Numbered from the stretch's first letter, positions 36,831 through 45,854 are shown. The stretch: DNA of 64,000 bases from Pontibacter rufus (GCF_015694705.1 NZ_JADQDR010000010.1:1-64000), one strand, 5' to 3'. Notes: a model not told the origin generated them from the letters alone. Program-made: numbers and translations.

Positions 36831-38315
36831 TTATTTCCTTAGTAAACCATCATATACCTGTTCCCAAAGATGCTCGTAAGGCACAATCTCGAGCTCCGCA
36901 AAGATGTCGTCGGGCTTGGTGGCTGCTGATAACTTCTCCAGTAAGAGCTTGCTCTTTACTTTAATCTGCCTGAAATTGCCGTCTTCTTTCACCACCAGAA
37001 GCAAGAGCCTGAGGAAAACCCGTACGCGCTCCGCTTTGTTCCCTTTAAGATTTCTTGAAATATATTTACTGATAAGTTCCGGCTGGTTTTCTAATACATC
37101 ATACTTCTTTTTAAGCAAGCTGTCAACTAGGTCAAAGACAATGATGGCTAAATTAGCGCCTTCTTTATCTGCACTCAATATTTTGATTGCGCATATTTCT
37201 TTTTTCAGGAAGCCGGGTGCTTCTTCTTTTATAGCTGCATAGCATAGCAGCAGGTATCTTCGGTGCAGTTCCCATCGTTCCTGCTTGTTTCTGCTCAAAC
37301 TGTTAAAGTAATTATTGTCTTTTACCTGCTTCATCAGCTCCACAGCCAGCTTGTACTTCCTGCTGTATATAGCTAACTGCATGTAGTTCTCCATAAAAGC
37401 AAACCAGTTAAAGCTTTTGGGGTTATAATCTGTCCAATGCTCCTGCGCAAAGGCCAGTCCAAGTTCATACTGGTTTGTGCGGATATAAGCGTATGTCTTG
37501 ATAAAATTATTAAACCTTGCATTATACCATTTAGGATTTAATTTGCCTTGCTCCAACAGTTTCTCTGCTTCTTCAATGGCTCCAAAAATGCCTTCATAAT
37601 TACCTGTCAGCTCAAGCCAGGTTATGGTAAGAGAATGATAAAAATTAAAAATCTTAGAGGCATTTGTTTGTTCCCATAATGCGCCTAATTCTTTAAGGAC
37701 AGTTATGATCTGCGGCAGGTACTTATTTCTGGAAGTGGCTTTTCCTGAAAGCTCCATTTTAGCTGTATAGAATAACATTTCTGCCTTGCGCTCCGCTGTC
37801 TCCTGTAAATAATATTTCTGGAGTTCAACGCTTAAATAAGCATACTTAGGCTTGTCATGTATCAGCAGGCAGACATCCCTTTGGTATTCCAGTGCTTTGA
37901 TTGTGAATTCTGTTAATTCTGCAGAAATAGAAATGAGCAGAATTTGTTCTGTCAGCTTCTGAGCCGCTTTGTACTCTCCAGAATTTGAGAGCTTCCTGGC
38001 TTGGTGAAGCATTATACCACACTCGCTAATTTCATGCGCGCATATTTTAAATTTATTGGGATGTGCCTGTTCCAGGAAAATAAAACTATTCAACACTTTT
38101 TTCCGCAGGCGGGATTTGAGCATGCGGTAGCTTGCGCTCAAATTAGCACTTCCATAAATATAAGCGGCAGCTTCTTCATCTGTTGTGACGGCTCCCTCAT
38201 TTATAGCATCAAAAAGTTTCTTTTCAAAGCTGTCTTCTTCCTGTTGCGTGATAAGGGGCGATGCTTTACCTGACTGTTCAGCAACCAGTTTAACCAATCG
38301 TTTCAGCTCCTTCAT
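36831..38315 (-). CDS. helical-repeat protein, paralog A (unknown family)
   Basis: The product has 494 residues. I do not recognise the family. It has no signal peptide or membrane helix and is almost entirely helical, with TPR-like repeats such as GEYKAAQKLTEQILLIS, NQYELGLAFAQEHW and RKYKLAVELMKQV. It is paralogous end to end with the next gene: both share YRMLKSRLRKK near residue 65, NWFAFMENYM/F in the middle, and a nearly identical C-terminal EIVPYEHLWE. No HTH or enzyme motif is visible. It is likely a cytoplasmic scaffold or ligand-binding protein, and it is 62 bp downstream of paralog B. Only one heptamer copy occurs in this 3-kb pair. Confidence 0.8.
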   Translation of the reverse strand: MKELKRLVKLVAEQSGKASPLITQQEEDSFEKKLFDAINEGAVTTDEEAAAYIYGSANLSASYRMLKSRLRKKVLNSFIFLEQAHPNKFKICAHEISECGIMLHQARKLSNSGEYKAAQKLTEQILLISISAELTEFTIKALEYQRDVCLLIHDKPKYAYLSVELQKYYLQETAERKAEMLFYTAKMELSGKATSRNKYLPQIITVLKELGALWEQTNASKIFNFYHSLTITWLELTGNYEGIFGAIEEAEKLLEQGKLNPKWYNARFNNFIKTYAYIRTNQYELGLAFAQEHWTDYNPKSFNWFAFMENYMQLAIYSRKYKLAVELMKQVKDNNYFNSLSRNKQERWELHRRYLLLCYAAIKEEAPGFLKKEICAIKILSADKEGANLAIIVFDLVDSLLKKKYDVLENQPELISKYISRNLKGNKAERVRVFLRLLLLVVKEDGNFRQIKVKSKLLLEKLSAATKPDDIFAELEIVPYEHLWEQVYDGLLRK

Positions 38316-38377
38316 CTATGTTAAACTAAAACAAGCAAAATTATATACCCTGAACAATGATTATATTAAATACTTAT

Positions 38378-39859
38378 TTAATGTTTTTCCTCCAGTATAG
38401 AAAGAATATGCTCCCAGAGATGCTCATACGGCACAATTTCAATTTCTGCATAAGCATCGCCGGGCGGCGGCGTTTGAATCAACTTCTGGTATAGCCTTTC
38501 CCCTTTCGCCTTGCAAGCCACCGCATCAAAATCTTCTGTAACAGTGAGGATCAAAAGTTTTAAGAAAGTTTTACTCCGAAGGCTAAAAGCATCCTTCAGG
38601 TGTGTATTGATGTATTTTTTCAGGCTTTCAATTTTATACAGCAGCAGTTCCTTATCACCTTTCTTAAGAAAGATAATAAACTGAAGAATCAGGATAGCCA
38701 CATTATAGCCCTGCTTATCTTTGCTGTATTCCGGCGAGGAGGTTATGTCAAAAAAGCTGGCACCGGGTTTAGCAGGTATAGGCTCTGTACAATAGAGATG
38801 CAAATAGGCACTGTATAAGCCCCACCTCTCTTTCGAAGCACCTGAAGTTCTCGCAAAAGCATTGTTATGATAAACTTTGCTGATAAGATGATGGGCTAAT
38901 TTGTAGCGCCTGGAGTGAACAGCCAGCAGGAAGTAATTTTCCATGTAAGCAAACCAGTTGAGCAAACGCTCATTAAAATTATTCAGGTACTCTTCAGCGT
39001 AAAGTAGCCCATCTTCAAGCTTGCGAGCTAAAAGGTGCGCATAAACAAGTATAAATTTATTAAAATTGGAATCAAACCGAAGTTTATTAACGCTGTTTTC
39101 GTTAACTAACTTCTCAGACACTACTGTTAGATCGGCAATTTTTGAAAATTCACCAATAGACTCATAATATAGGATGGAGACTTTATAAAAAGAGTTAAAA
39201 GCATCAAAAGTACCCGCAGCCTTCCAGTACCTATGGAGCCTTTTTATATCTTCAGGCAGGTTTGGCAAATAGGCCTTTCTTGCTTTAATTGATTTATTAA
39301 ATAAAGTTTTAATATACTGAAACAGGCTTACAGCTTTTCTTTCGTAAGCTTTCTGGTGAAGCTTTAGCGTAAGCAAGGCGTCTGTCTCATTAAATTGCTT
39401 TAAAAGTCCTTGTTCTGAATAGGCCCTTAGCCTGAGTTCCAAGGCAGCAATTGAGATATTAGTAAGATCAAACTCCTCTGCAGTTGCAAGAATCCTGCTG
39501 GTTAAGCTAAGTACCAAATTATAGTTCGGCTGGGTGATAAGAATGTTTACATGATGCAACAACTGGAAACACTCATTTTCTTTATGCATAAATGCCCCAG
39601 CCCTAAGCTTAGGATACTCCATGAAAAGCAACCTGTTATAAAGCTTTTTTCTGAGCCTGTGCTTAAGCATTTTGTAGCGTACATCATCCGGCTGAGCCTT
39701 ATACAGATCAAAAGCGGCATCGGCATCATTAGAATAATTATTATTTCGTAAATTAGCCAGGAAGAGGCCTTCTTTGCTCTCCTTCTTTTCGTTTGGCAGA
39801 TAGTTGCTTATCCGCTTGCTTGATGTTACTAATCTGGCTAATATCTTTAACTCTTCCAT
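38378..39859 (-). CDS. helical-repeat protein, paralog B (unknown family)
   Basis: The product has 493 residues and the same architecture as paralog A: MEELKILARLV N-terminus, YKMLKHRLRKKLYNRLLF (about 66-83), repeated amphipathic helices, GLLYAEEYL, LNWFAYMENYFLLAVHSRRYKLAHHLIS, and C-terminal YAEIEIVPYEHLWEHIL. The two differ widely outside these landmarks, so the duplication is old. The gene starts next to a 343-bp AT-rich region, across which a small secreted peptide is encoded divergently. By analogy with RRNPP receptors (TPR proteins that bind imported signalling peptides) it could be a peptide sensor, but there is no direct evidence. Confidence 0.8.
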   Translation of the reverse strand: MEELKILARLVTSSKRISNYLPNEKKESKEGLFLANLRNNNYSNDADAAFDLYKAQPDDVRYKMLKHRLRKKLYNRLLFMEYPKLRAGAFMHKENECFQLLHHVNILITQPNYNLVLSLTSRILATAEEFDLTNISIAALELRLRAYSEQGLLKQFNETDALLTLKLHQKAYERKAVSLFQYIKTLFNKSIKARKAYLPNLPEDIKRLHRYWKAAGTFDAFNSFYKVSILYYESIGEFSKIADLTVVSEKLVNENSVNKLRFDSNFNKFILVYAHLLARKLEDGLLYAEEYLNNFNERLLNWFAYMENYFLLAVHSRRYKLAHHLISKVYHNNAFARTSGASKERWGLYSAYLHLYCTEPIPAKPGASFFDITSSPEYSKDKQGYNVAILILQFIIFLKKGDKELLLYKIESLKKYINTHLKDAFSLRSKTFLKLLILTVTEDFDAVACKAKGERLYQKLIQTPPPGDAYAEIEIVPYEHLWEHILSILEEKH

Positions 39860-40202
39860 TCAATAATGCGTTTAAAGAAACATTTAGATAATGAATTCTA
39901 ATTTAATCCAATAAATTATTAGATAAATCTCTGTTACTTTTTAACTAATTAATTCATTTGTAAACTTACGTTTAATTTTTAACTTTATACTTCATATACT
40001 GCAAAACAAGGTTACTATAGCCGTTTTTGATACAGCGCCTTCTACCAAAGAAGCTGCAAGGGGGTCCTTTTTTGTTTATTTTCATGTAAAGAATCTATTA
40101 AAGTATATTATTTTCACAGTTACTTTTAATAGTAAATCTTCCTTTCACACCTCATTATTATGCGCCATCTTTGCTATATATATTTAACTAAATTATAAAA
40201 AT
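39860..40202. other. AT-rich divergent intergenic region
   Basis: This 343-bp spacer separates paralog B from the small secreted peptide. It is clearly richer in A and T than the neighbouring genes, and carries heptamer copies near 39984 and 40100. CATCTTTG near 40165 is one base off TAnnTTTG and could drive the peptide gene. I see no further gene. Confidence 0.5.
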
Positions 40203-40343
40203 ATGATAGCTGTACTTTTCTCCCTGATGCTTAATTTGTCTCTGGCCACCAACCCACAGGCACCTGCTGCAACGACTACACAAGTAAGCCCTACCGATGC
40301 AGTATGTGGCGGCGTTCTGACCTGGAATGAAGATCAAGAATAA
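40203..40343 (+). CDS. 46-residue secreted peptide
   Basis: ATG 40203 to TAA 40341-40343. The N-terminal MIAVLFSLMLNLSLA is a short signal-like hydrophobic stretch, giving a mature peptide of about 31 residues starting TNPQAP. The tail DAVCGGVLTWNEDQE has the only Cys and a double Gly. No homolog comes to mind. The frame stays open for the whole length, starts about 30 nt after a plausible -7 element, and is followed after 60 bp by an oligopeptide-transport operon. It could be a pheromone or peptide precursor, a leader peptide, or a non-gene. Confidence 0.5.
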   Translation: MIAVLFSLMLNLSLATNPQAPAATTTQVSPTDAVCGGVLTWNEDQE

Positions 40344-40403
40344 AGAATTAATACTTTTCCCTATCTTGCCCTTTAAAGGCCATTTGCCAAAAAGGCTTAA
40401 CGG

Positions 40404-42122
40404 ATGAGGAAATTACAAATACTGGGTTACAGTTTACTGCTTCTGCTTTGTTTCTGCAGCAAGCCGAATCGGGTACCCGATGAAGTGCGAGTGCGGCTTA
40501 CCAGTGATCCTGAAACACTAAACCCGGTCAGTTATACTACTGCCGGATCCTTACAGGTTATCAACCTGCTGTTTCAAAGCCTTATGGCAATTGACCTGGC
40601 AGATGATAAGATTAAGCCGGCACTAGCTGCTACAAAACCTAGTATAGTACAGCAGGATTCGCTGACCTATATTACTTACCAGTTACGGCCGGAAGCGCAA
40701 TGGACAAATGGCAGCCCCGTAACCGCAGCAGATGTTGCTTTTACCCTTAAGGTGCTGAAAGCGCCCTTGCTGAACAACGAGCGGATGAAACCGCAAGTAG
40801 CATTTATCCATGATATCATCATTGACAAGGCCGACAAAAGAAAGTTCACGTTTGTCTGTGATGGTTTTACGCCGGAGATGGAATTGCTGACAGGAGACTT
40901 TTTTATCCTGCCTGCTTACCTGTTTGATCCGGAAGGTAAGATGGAAGCTTTTACAGTTTCTGATTTTGCCGGTGATAATTCCGCACGGGAGAATGACGAA
41001 GGCTTGCAAAATTTTGCTGCCCATTACAATAGCGCAGAATATGCCCGCAGCAAAGATTTGCTGCAAGGCAGCGGTGGCTACGTAATAACAGCGTGGGAAC
41101 AAGGACAGTATCTGACCCTGAAGCGCAAAGATGATTGGTGGGGCAACCATGTTGACGATAACACACATGCCTTAACTGCAAATCCGCTTCAAATCAGTTT
41201 TAAGATAATACCGGATAATACCACAGCACTTTTAGCGCTGAAAAACCAGCAACTGGATGTACTTGAAAATATTCCGGCGGCAGAATTCAATCAGCTAAAG
41301 GCAGATAAGTCCTTTACAGAGGATTATGCACTCTATACGCCGAACTCGTATGAGTTCGCCTATATTGGTCTCAACAGCAGGCTGCCAAAACTTTCGGATA
41401 AGCGCACCCGTCAGGCTATAGCCAATTTGCTTGACATAAACAGCTTTATAAAGGTATCGCAGCAATCGTATGCTACGCCTACAGTAGGCCCGGTGCCTCC
41501 TTCCATAAAGCCGTATTACAACAACAAACTTAAGCCTTACTCCTACAACTTACAAAAGGCAACTGCCCTGCTACAGGCTGCAGGCTGGCAACGCAAAGCG
41601 GATGGCTGGTTTAAAACCATCAATGGCCAGCAGCAGCAGCTTACGCTCGAAGTAAGCTATCGGGCAGGTAATACGGTTTTTGAGAATGCAGCTCTCATTT
41701 TTCAGCAGGGCGCTGCCAAAGCCGGTATCCCGGTAACCGTGCAGGCACAGGAAGGAAGCCTCTTCAGCCAGAAAGCGAAAGCACATGATTTTGACATGTT
41801 CTTCCGGGCGCTATCGGGCAATCCCTTTGTATTCAATTTCAAACCGCTCTTTTATACTTCTTATGCCAATGATGGCGCTAACTATACCGGCTTCGGCACG
41901 CCGGAAAGCGACAGTATACTGGATGCGTACAATGTGGCTGAAGATGATAAGGAGAAAGCGCGTCTCCTGAAAAGGCTACAGGAGATCCTGCACGAAGAAG
42001 CTGCTTTTATTGCACTTTATTACCAGAAAGATCGGCTGGCGGTGCATCGCCGGTTCACCAATCTTAAAATCTCCGGCTTGGAGCCCAACTATGATGTAAG
42101 CTCCTTTAAGCTGCAAGAATAA
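40404..42122 (+). CDS. ABC-type oligopeptide-binding lipoprotein (SBP family 5)
   Basis: The product has 572 residues with a lipoprotein signal (LGYSLLLLLCFC) near the N-terminus. The family 5 pattern is clear: RLTSDPETLNPVSYTTAG, YQLRPEAQWTNGSPVTAADVAFTLKVL, then LQGSGGYVITAWEQGQYLTLKR, FAYIGLNSRLPKLSDKRTRQAIANLLD and LHEEAAFIALYYQKDRLAVHRR. It should capture peptides or similar solutes in the periplasm for the two permeases that follow after 8 bp. Ligand unknown. Confidence 0.93.
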   Translation: MRKLQILGYSLLLLLCFCSKPNRVPDEVRVRLTSDPETLNPVSYTTAGSLQVINLLFQSLMAIDLADDKIKPALAATKPSIVQQDSLTYITYQLRPEAQWTNGSPVTAADVAFTLKVLKAPLLNNERMKPQVAFIHDIIIDKADKRKFTFVCDGFTPEMELLTGDFFILPAYLFDPEGKMEAFTVSDFAGDNSARENDEGLQNFAAHYNSAEYARSKDLLQGSGGYVITAWEQGQYLTLKRKDDWWGNHVDDNTHALTANPLQISFKIIPDNTTALLALKNQQLDVLENIPAAEFNQLKADKSFTEDYALYTPNSYEFAYIGLNSRLPKLSDKRTRQAIANLLDINSFIKVSQQSYATPTVGPVPPSIKPYYNNKLKPYSYNLQKATALLQAAGWQRKADGWFKTINGQQQQLTLEVSYRAGNTVFENAALIFQQGAAKAGIPVTVQAQEGSLFSQKAKAHDFDMFFRALSGNPFVFNFKPLFYTSYANDGANYTGFGTPESDSILDAYNVAEDDKEKARLLKRLQEILHEEAAFIALYYQKDRLAVHRRFTNLKISGLEPNYDVSSFKLQE

Positions 42123-42130
42123 AGCACCTG

Positions 42131-43510
42131 ATGCGCTACTACCTGCTTAAGCGACTATTCCTGGCGATACCCGTATTATGGCTGCTGGCCACGCTGGTGT
42201 TTATGCTCAGCAGGTTATTACCCGGTTCCTACGCCGCCGAGAGCATCTTGCAGGAAGGAAACGGCTACTACGCCAAAGGCTCGGCTGCAGACAGAGCCAC
42301 CGCATACCAGCAATACCTGATCAGAACAGGCCAGCATCTGCCTCTTTTCTATTTTAGTGTCAGCTCCGGCGCCACGCCGCCCGATTCGTTACTACGGCTG
42401 CTTCCGGAAGCAGCCCAGCATAACTTACAACAACTTGCCTGGCATATAGGAAACTGGCAGGAAGCTTACACTTTCTGGCGCACTCTACAGGAACTACAGC
42501 TGCATGCAGGTCCGGCAGAGTTACAGGCGCTTGCACCTTTTCTGCAGACTATTACCACCACGACCAACGTACAGCAAAGAGTTGAGGCAGCCAGGGCAAT
42601 TATAAAGTATGATACTGCTTCGCCACTTGCCCGGAAACTTTACCGCCTTGCTCTAAAATTGCAGCAGCAACATCGCTTGAGTTTTATGATTCCCTCCCTT
42701 CGGTGGCATGGCACCGCTAATCAGTACCACAAATGGCTCACAGGCATTCTGCACGGCAACTTGGGCAACTCTTACCGCGACAGCAGAAGTGTAACAGACA
42801 TCATCGTAGAGACCAGCGCAAATACTTTCTGGATTATTTTTATCAGCATGCTGCTCACGACTCTGGCAGCGCTGGAGCTAAGTATAAAACTGATGCAGCC
42901 CCGGTACAAGCAATGGCGCAAAGCCGTTATGCCGCTCCTCTTCCTGATAGATAGCATTCCCCTGTTCGTACTCGCGCTGCTGCTGCTGGTGCTGTTTGCA
43001 AGCCCGGCTTTTCTGCAACTCTTTCCGGTGTATGGCCTGGGGTATGGGTATGGCGGACAAACCCGGATTGAGCAAATCACTCACACGCTGCCATACCTGG
43101 TGCTGCCTATACTTTGCCTTTCGCTGGCCCATCTGCCTTATTTGGTTAACCAGTTTTATAATGCTTTATCAGCAGCGGAAAGTATGGATTATACACGCAC
43201 GGCACGAGCCAAGGGATTACCGTATGGGCTTATCATCCGGAAACACATGCTGCGAAATGCGCTTTTGCCTATCATTACACTGCTCTCGGATTTTTTGCCA
43301 GCACTGATTGCAGGGTCTGTGATCATCGAAACTATCTTTGCGATACCAGGTATGGGCAGGCTGCTGGTTACTTCGGTACAGGCAAGAGATTATCCGCTGC
43401 TGGTGGCGATTGTGCTGGTGGTTGCAGTTGCTAAAGTAGTCTCGCATGTGCTAGCTGATATTTGCTATGCCTACGCAGACCCGCGTATCCGTTACCAGTC
43501 CCAGGCATGA
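42131..43510 (+). CDS. DppB/OppB-type ABC permease with enlarged periplasmic domain
   Basis: The product has 459 residues, about 130-150 longer than usual DppB. Helix 1 (about 9-27) is followed by about 200 residues of periplasmic helical sequence. The typical permease core comes after it (GILHGNLGNSYRDSRSV, then five helices). The ATPase-coupling EAA loop is AAESMDYTRTARAKGLPYGL (about 350-369), and SVIIETIFAIPGMGRLLVTS is a family landmark. The extra domain may contact the binding protein. The next permease overlaps by 4 bp. Confidence 0.9.
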   Translation: MRYYLLKRLFLAIPVLWLLATLVFMLSRLLPGSYAAESILQEGNGYYAKGSAADRATAYQQYLIRTGQHLPLFYFSVSSGATPPDSLLRLLPEAAQHNLQQLAWHIGNWQEAYTFWRTLQELQLHAGPAELQALAPFLQTITTTTNVQQRVEAARAIIKYDTASPLARKLYRLALKLQQQHRLSFMIPSLRWHGTANQYHKWLTGILHGNLGNSYRDSRSVTDIIVETSANTFWIIFISMLLTTLAALELSIKLMQPRYKQWRKAVMPLLFLIDSIPLFVLALLLLVLFASPAFLQLFPVYGLGYGYGGQTRIEQITHTLPYLVLPILCLSLAHLPYLVNQFYNALSAAESMDYTRTARAKGLPYGLIIRKHMLRNALLPIITLLSDFLPALIAGSVIIETIFAIPGMGRLLVTSVQARDYPLLVAIVLVVAVAKVVSHVLADICYAYADPRIRYQSQA

Positions 43511-44592
43511 AGCGTCTTCTTTACAACTTCAGGCAACTATGGCTGGAGAAATTGATATTCCGGTTGGTAACTGTATACCTGGCTTTGTTGGTTGTGCTGG
43601 TGCTGGTGCTGCCATGGCTGCCGCTCCCCTTTGCACCCAATTATCTGGATCTGAACCATATTTTTCAGCCGCCTTTTGCCAATGTACAAGGTGCCGGTGC
43701 CGCACATTGGTTTGGCACAGACGCCCTTGGCCGGGATGTGCTGACGGAAACACTATATGGCGCCCGTACGGGGCTTTTCATAAGCCTGCCGGTGGTAATA
43801 ACATCCACTTTTATTGGATTGATGTTGGGCGCAGGCGCGGGCTTTTTCGGCGATAATCAATTAAGGATAAGCAGGGCTGCCCTGCTGCTGTCGCCTTTGC
43901 TGCTGTTTCCGCTGTTTTACTTCGGCCTGTACCTGCCGCTTCATATACAGCAATATCACCTGCCTGCAAGCTACATGTGGCTTAGTTGGGGTACACTTGC
44001 GCTGCTATTAGGTATTTCCTGGCTGCTGCACCTTGTTTTGCAAAGATTAGCCTGGTTTAGATATAAAGCCGCATTCCCGCTTGACATGTTGATAATACGT
44101 GTTATAGAAGTTGTTTCGAGTGTGCCCTGGCTGATACTGGTGTTGCTGCTGGCCTCATTTATGCCTCCTTCTGTTATGTTACTTTCACTTATTCTGATAT
44201 TCACCAACTGGACCCATACTGCGCGGCTTGCCCGGGCGGAAATGCTGCGCATAAAAGCGATGCCGTACATGGAGGCTGGCCGGGCCTTGGGCTTTACGGA
44301 TGCCCGGCTTGTGCTGAAGCAGGCACTTCCCAACATGATGGGGCCGGTTTTAGTCGCATTCGGTTTCAGCCTGGCCGCCCTTCTGACGCTGGAATCAACC
44401 TTATCTTTTTTAGGTATAGGATTGCCTCCTACTATTGTAAGCTGGGGCAGAACCATTACAGGTATCCGATCCAATACCTCTGCCTGGTGGCTCGTAGCCT
44501 TTCCGGGAGGATTTTTAGCCTTAACAGTACTTGCTCTTCAAACTTTTAGCTACTATTTGAGATTAATGCTACAAAATAATTCGAAAATATAA
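43507..44592 (+). CDS. DppC/OppC-type ABC permease
   Basis: The product has 361 residues from the ATG overlapping the previous stop (ATGA). The frame extends upstream, but MKRLLYNFRQLW is the natural start. The core has HWFGTDALGRDVLTETLYGARTGL (family hallmark), about six helices and the EAA loop MPYMEAGRALGFTDARLVLK. The last helix region contains ESTLSFLGIGLPPTIVSWG. It forms the channel with the DppB-type partner. No dppD/dppF ATPase genes follow, so these must be supplied from elsewhere. Confidence 0.93.
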   Translation: MKRLLYNFRQLWLEKLIFRLVTVYLALLVVLVLVLPWLPLPFAPNYLDLNHIFQPPFANVQGAGAAHWFGTDALGRDVLTETLYGARTGLFISLPVVITSTFIGLMLGAGAGFFGDNQLRISRAALLLSPLLLFPLFYFGLYLPLHIQQYHLPASYMWLSWGTLALLLGISWLLHLVLQRLAWFRYKAAFPLDMLIIRVIEVVSSVPWLILVLLLASFMPPSVMLLSLILIFTNWTHTARLARAEMLRIKAMPYMEAGRALGFTDARLVLKQALPNMMGPVLVAFGFSLAALLTLESTLSFLGIGLPPTIVSWGRTITGIRSNTSAWWLVAFPGGFLALTVLALQTFSYYLRLMLQNNSKI

Positions 44593-44850
44593 CTGCTTAG
44601 AATGTTACTTATTAGATTTTTGAGCAAGTTGTATATTTATATTTTCAATCAATATATTACAAATTATATCAAATTGAAATGTATTAGCCAAACCATATAC
44701 TTAGTAAAAGCTATAGAAGTACGCCTGGGGTCTTTATTATCAACTGGAATAAAGAACCTTAATTATGTTACTTTTATCAATAAAAGTTCCTGTTTATTGG
44801 TAATATAAGTAAGTAAACTTGTACAGTGATTAAACCTAAACCCATTGTAC

Positions 44851-45114
44851 ATGAATACAGTTTTACTTCAAATGCAACAACAGTTGGTTGATAGTGGCTA
44901 TAAGAGCAAAAATCTGGGTTCAAGTTTATCGAAGAAAGCTACTCCAACAGAAGAAGAGAAAGCTGCTTTCTCTACCATAGATGGTAGCGTGATTACTTTT
45001 AATGCAGGCAAGAATGCAGTAAGCAATGGGGCAGGCATATTTATTGGCGATTACTTTGTAGGTGTAGCCGATCATTTTTTATCTATCAGCAATACGCCTT
45101 TTGTGCGGTATTAA
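44851..45114 (+). CDS. hypothetical 87-residue protein
   Basis: The product has 87 residues from ATG 44851 (a TTG two codons earlier is less likely). I do not recognise it. The N-terminal part is polar and helical (NTVLLQMQQQLVDSGYKSKN, then LSKKATPTEEEKAAFSTID). The C-terminal part is apolar and glycine-rich (NAVSNGAGIFIGDYFVGVADHFL). Leader-like and core-like halves recall peptide precursors, but there is no double-Gly cleavage site or Cys. It stands alone, before a terminator and after AT-rich DNA next to the peptide transporter operon. Confidence 0.55.
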   Translation: MNTVLLQMQQQLVDSGYKSKNLGSSLSKKATPTEEEKAAFSTIDGSVITFNAGKNAVSNGAGIFIGDYFVGVADHFLSISNTPFVRY

Positions 45115-45189
45115 AAGGTAGAATTTACTAGTATAAAATTTTTATTATAAATTTTACAGGTTGTTGGTTGTTTGTGTTTAGTAGGCAAT

Positions 45190-45220
45190 AAGCCTTGTAG
45201 CTCCCACTACAGGGCTTTTG
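45190..45220 (+). terminator. rho-independent terminator
   Basis: An 11-bp stem (45190-45200 with 45207-45217, one G-U pair) has a 6-nt loop, followed by TTTTG. It lies about 75 bp after the 87-residue protein gene and supports that this gene is transcribed. Confidence 0.75.
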
Positions 45221-45270
45221 CTGTTTAAATACATGCAGTTTAAAGCAAAATCATCTGATTATCAGCCATC

Positions 45271-45318
45271 ATAAACCATATACCTTATACCTGGAAAGGT
45301 ATAAGGTATATGGTTTAT
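45271..45318. terminator. long perfect hairpin, probable bidirectional terminator
   Basis: A perfect 22-bp stem (45271-45292 with 45297-45318) has a GGAA loop. It is AT-rich with a T-run on the right side. It lies before the convergent end of the thioesterase gene. A second copy of the flanking sequence is described at 45328. Confidence 0.8.
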
Positions 45319-45327
45319 TTTACCCTG

Positions 45328-45430
45328 TGTAAAAGAACATAGGTAGCGAGGCATCAGGTATCAGATTTTCCTGCTTATACTTGGTAATCGGGCGCTTATA
45401 CTTCATAACAAGGTGCTTTAAATGCATCAT
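45328..45430. repeat. dispersed intergenic repeat, copy 1
   Basis: Shares long blocks with 48377-48455: GTAAAAGAACA then GTAGC, TATCAGATTT, and TTATACTTCATAA followed by AAG and TGCTT. Copy 1 carries an extra segment of about 25 bp. Both copies include the TATACTT heptamer. Confidence 0.7.
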
Positions 45431-45459
45431 GCCCCGCTGCCTTTATTCAATAGGTTAAT

Positions 45460-45831
45460 TTAAAGCACGCTCACCTGTGTCCTGCCATGTGGTGCCGGCA
45501 TACCGTCTTCACCTACATGCACAAATACCATCCTGTCGATGTGCAGTATCGTTTTTCTGGTTATCAGGTTTCTTACCTCACTGCGTAATGTAATAGAAGT
45601 TTTGCCAAAAGACACCACAGTCAAACCAAGTTCAATAATATCGCCCTGCCTGGCCGAACTGATAAAATTAATTTCGGATATGAGCTTGGTTACTACCCGC
45701 AGGCTGCCAAGCTGGCCAATGGCATAAATGGCAGCCTCTTCGTCGAGCCAGCGTAAAAGGCTGCCCCCGAACAGGCTTCCGTTGGGGTTCAGGTCCTCAG
45801 GCTTAATCCATTTTCTGCTATGGAAGTTCAT
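45460..45831 (-). CDS. YciA-like acyl-CoA thioesterase
   Basis: The product has 123 residues of the hotdog fold. LNPNGSLFGGSLLRWLDEEAAIYA (about 14-37) contains the Asn and the helix with catalytic Asp of the BACH/YciA group. VVTKLISEINFISSARQGDIIELG matches the central strand region. It hydrolyses acyl-CoA esters; chain-length preference cannot be read. The PQQ-type dehydrogenase lies 23 bp upstream on the same strand. Confidence 0.88.
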   Translation of the reverse strand: MNFHSRKWIKPEDLNPNGSLFGGSLLRWLDEEAAIYAIGQLGSLRVVTKLISEINFISSARQGDIIELGLTVVSFGKTSITLRSEVRNLITRKTILHIDRMVFVHVGEDGMPAPHGRTQVSVL

Positions 45832-45854
45832 AAAGTATAAAAGTAACGGTTCTC

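Noticed and set aside
44602-44808. 68-codon plus-strand frame between the permease and the 87-residue gene
   Set aside because: The translation is an AT-driven mix of Ile, Lys, Tyr and Leu with no signal or domain, and no start context supports it.
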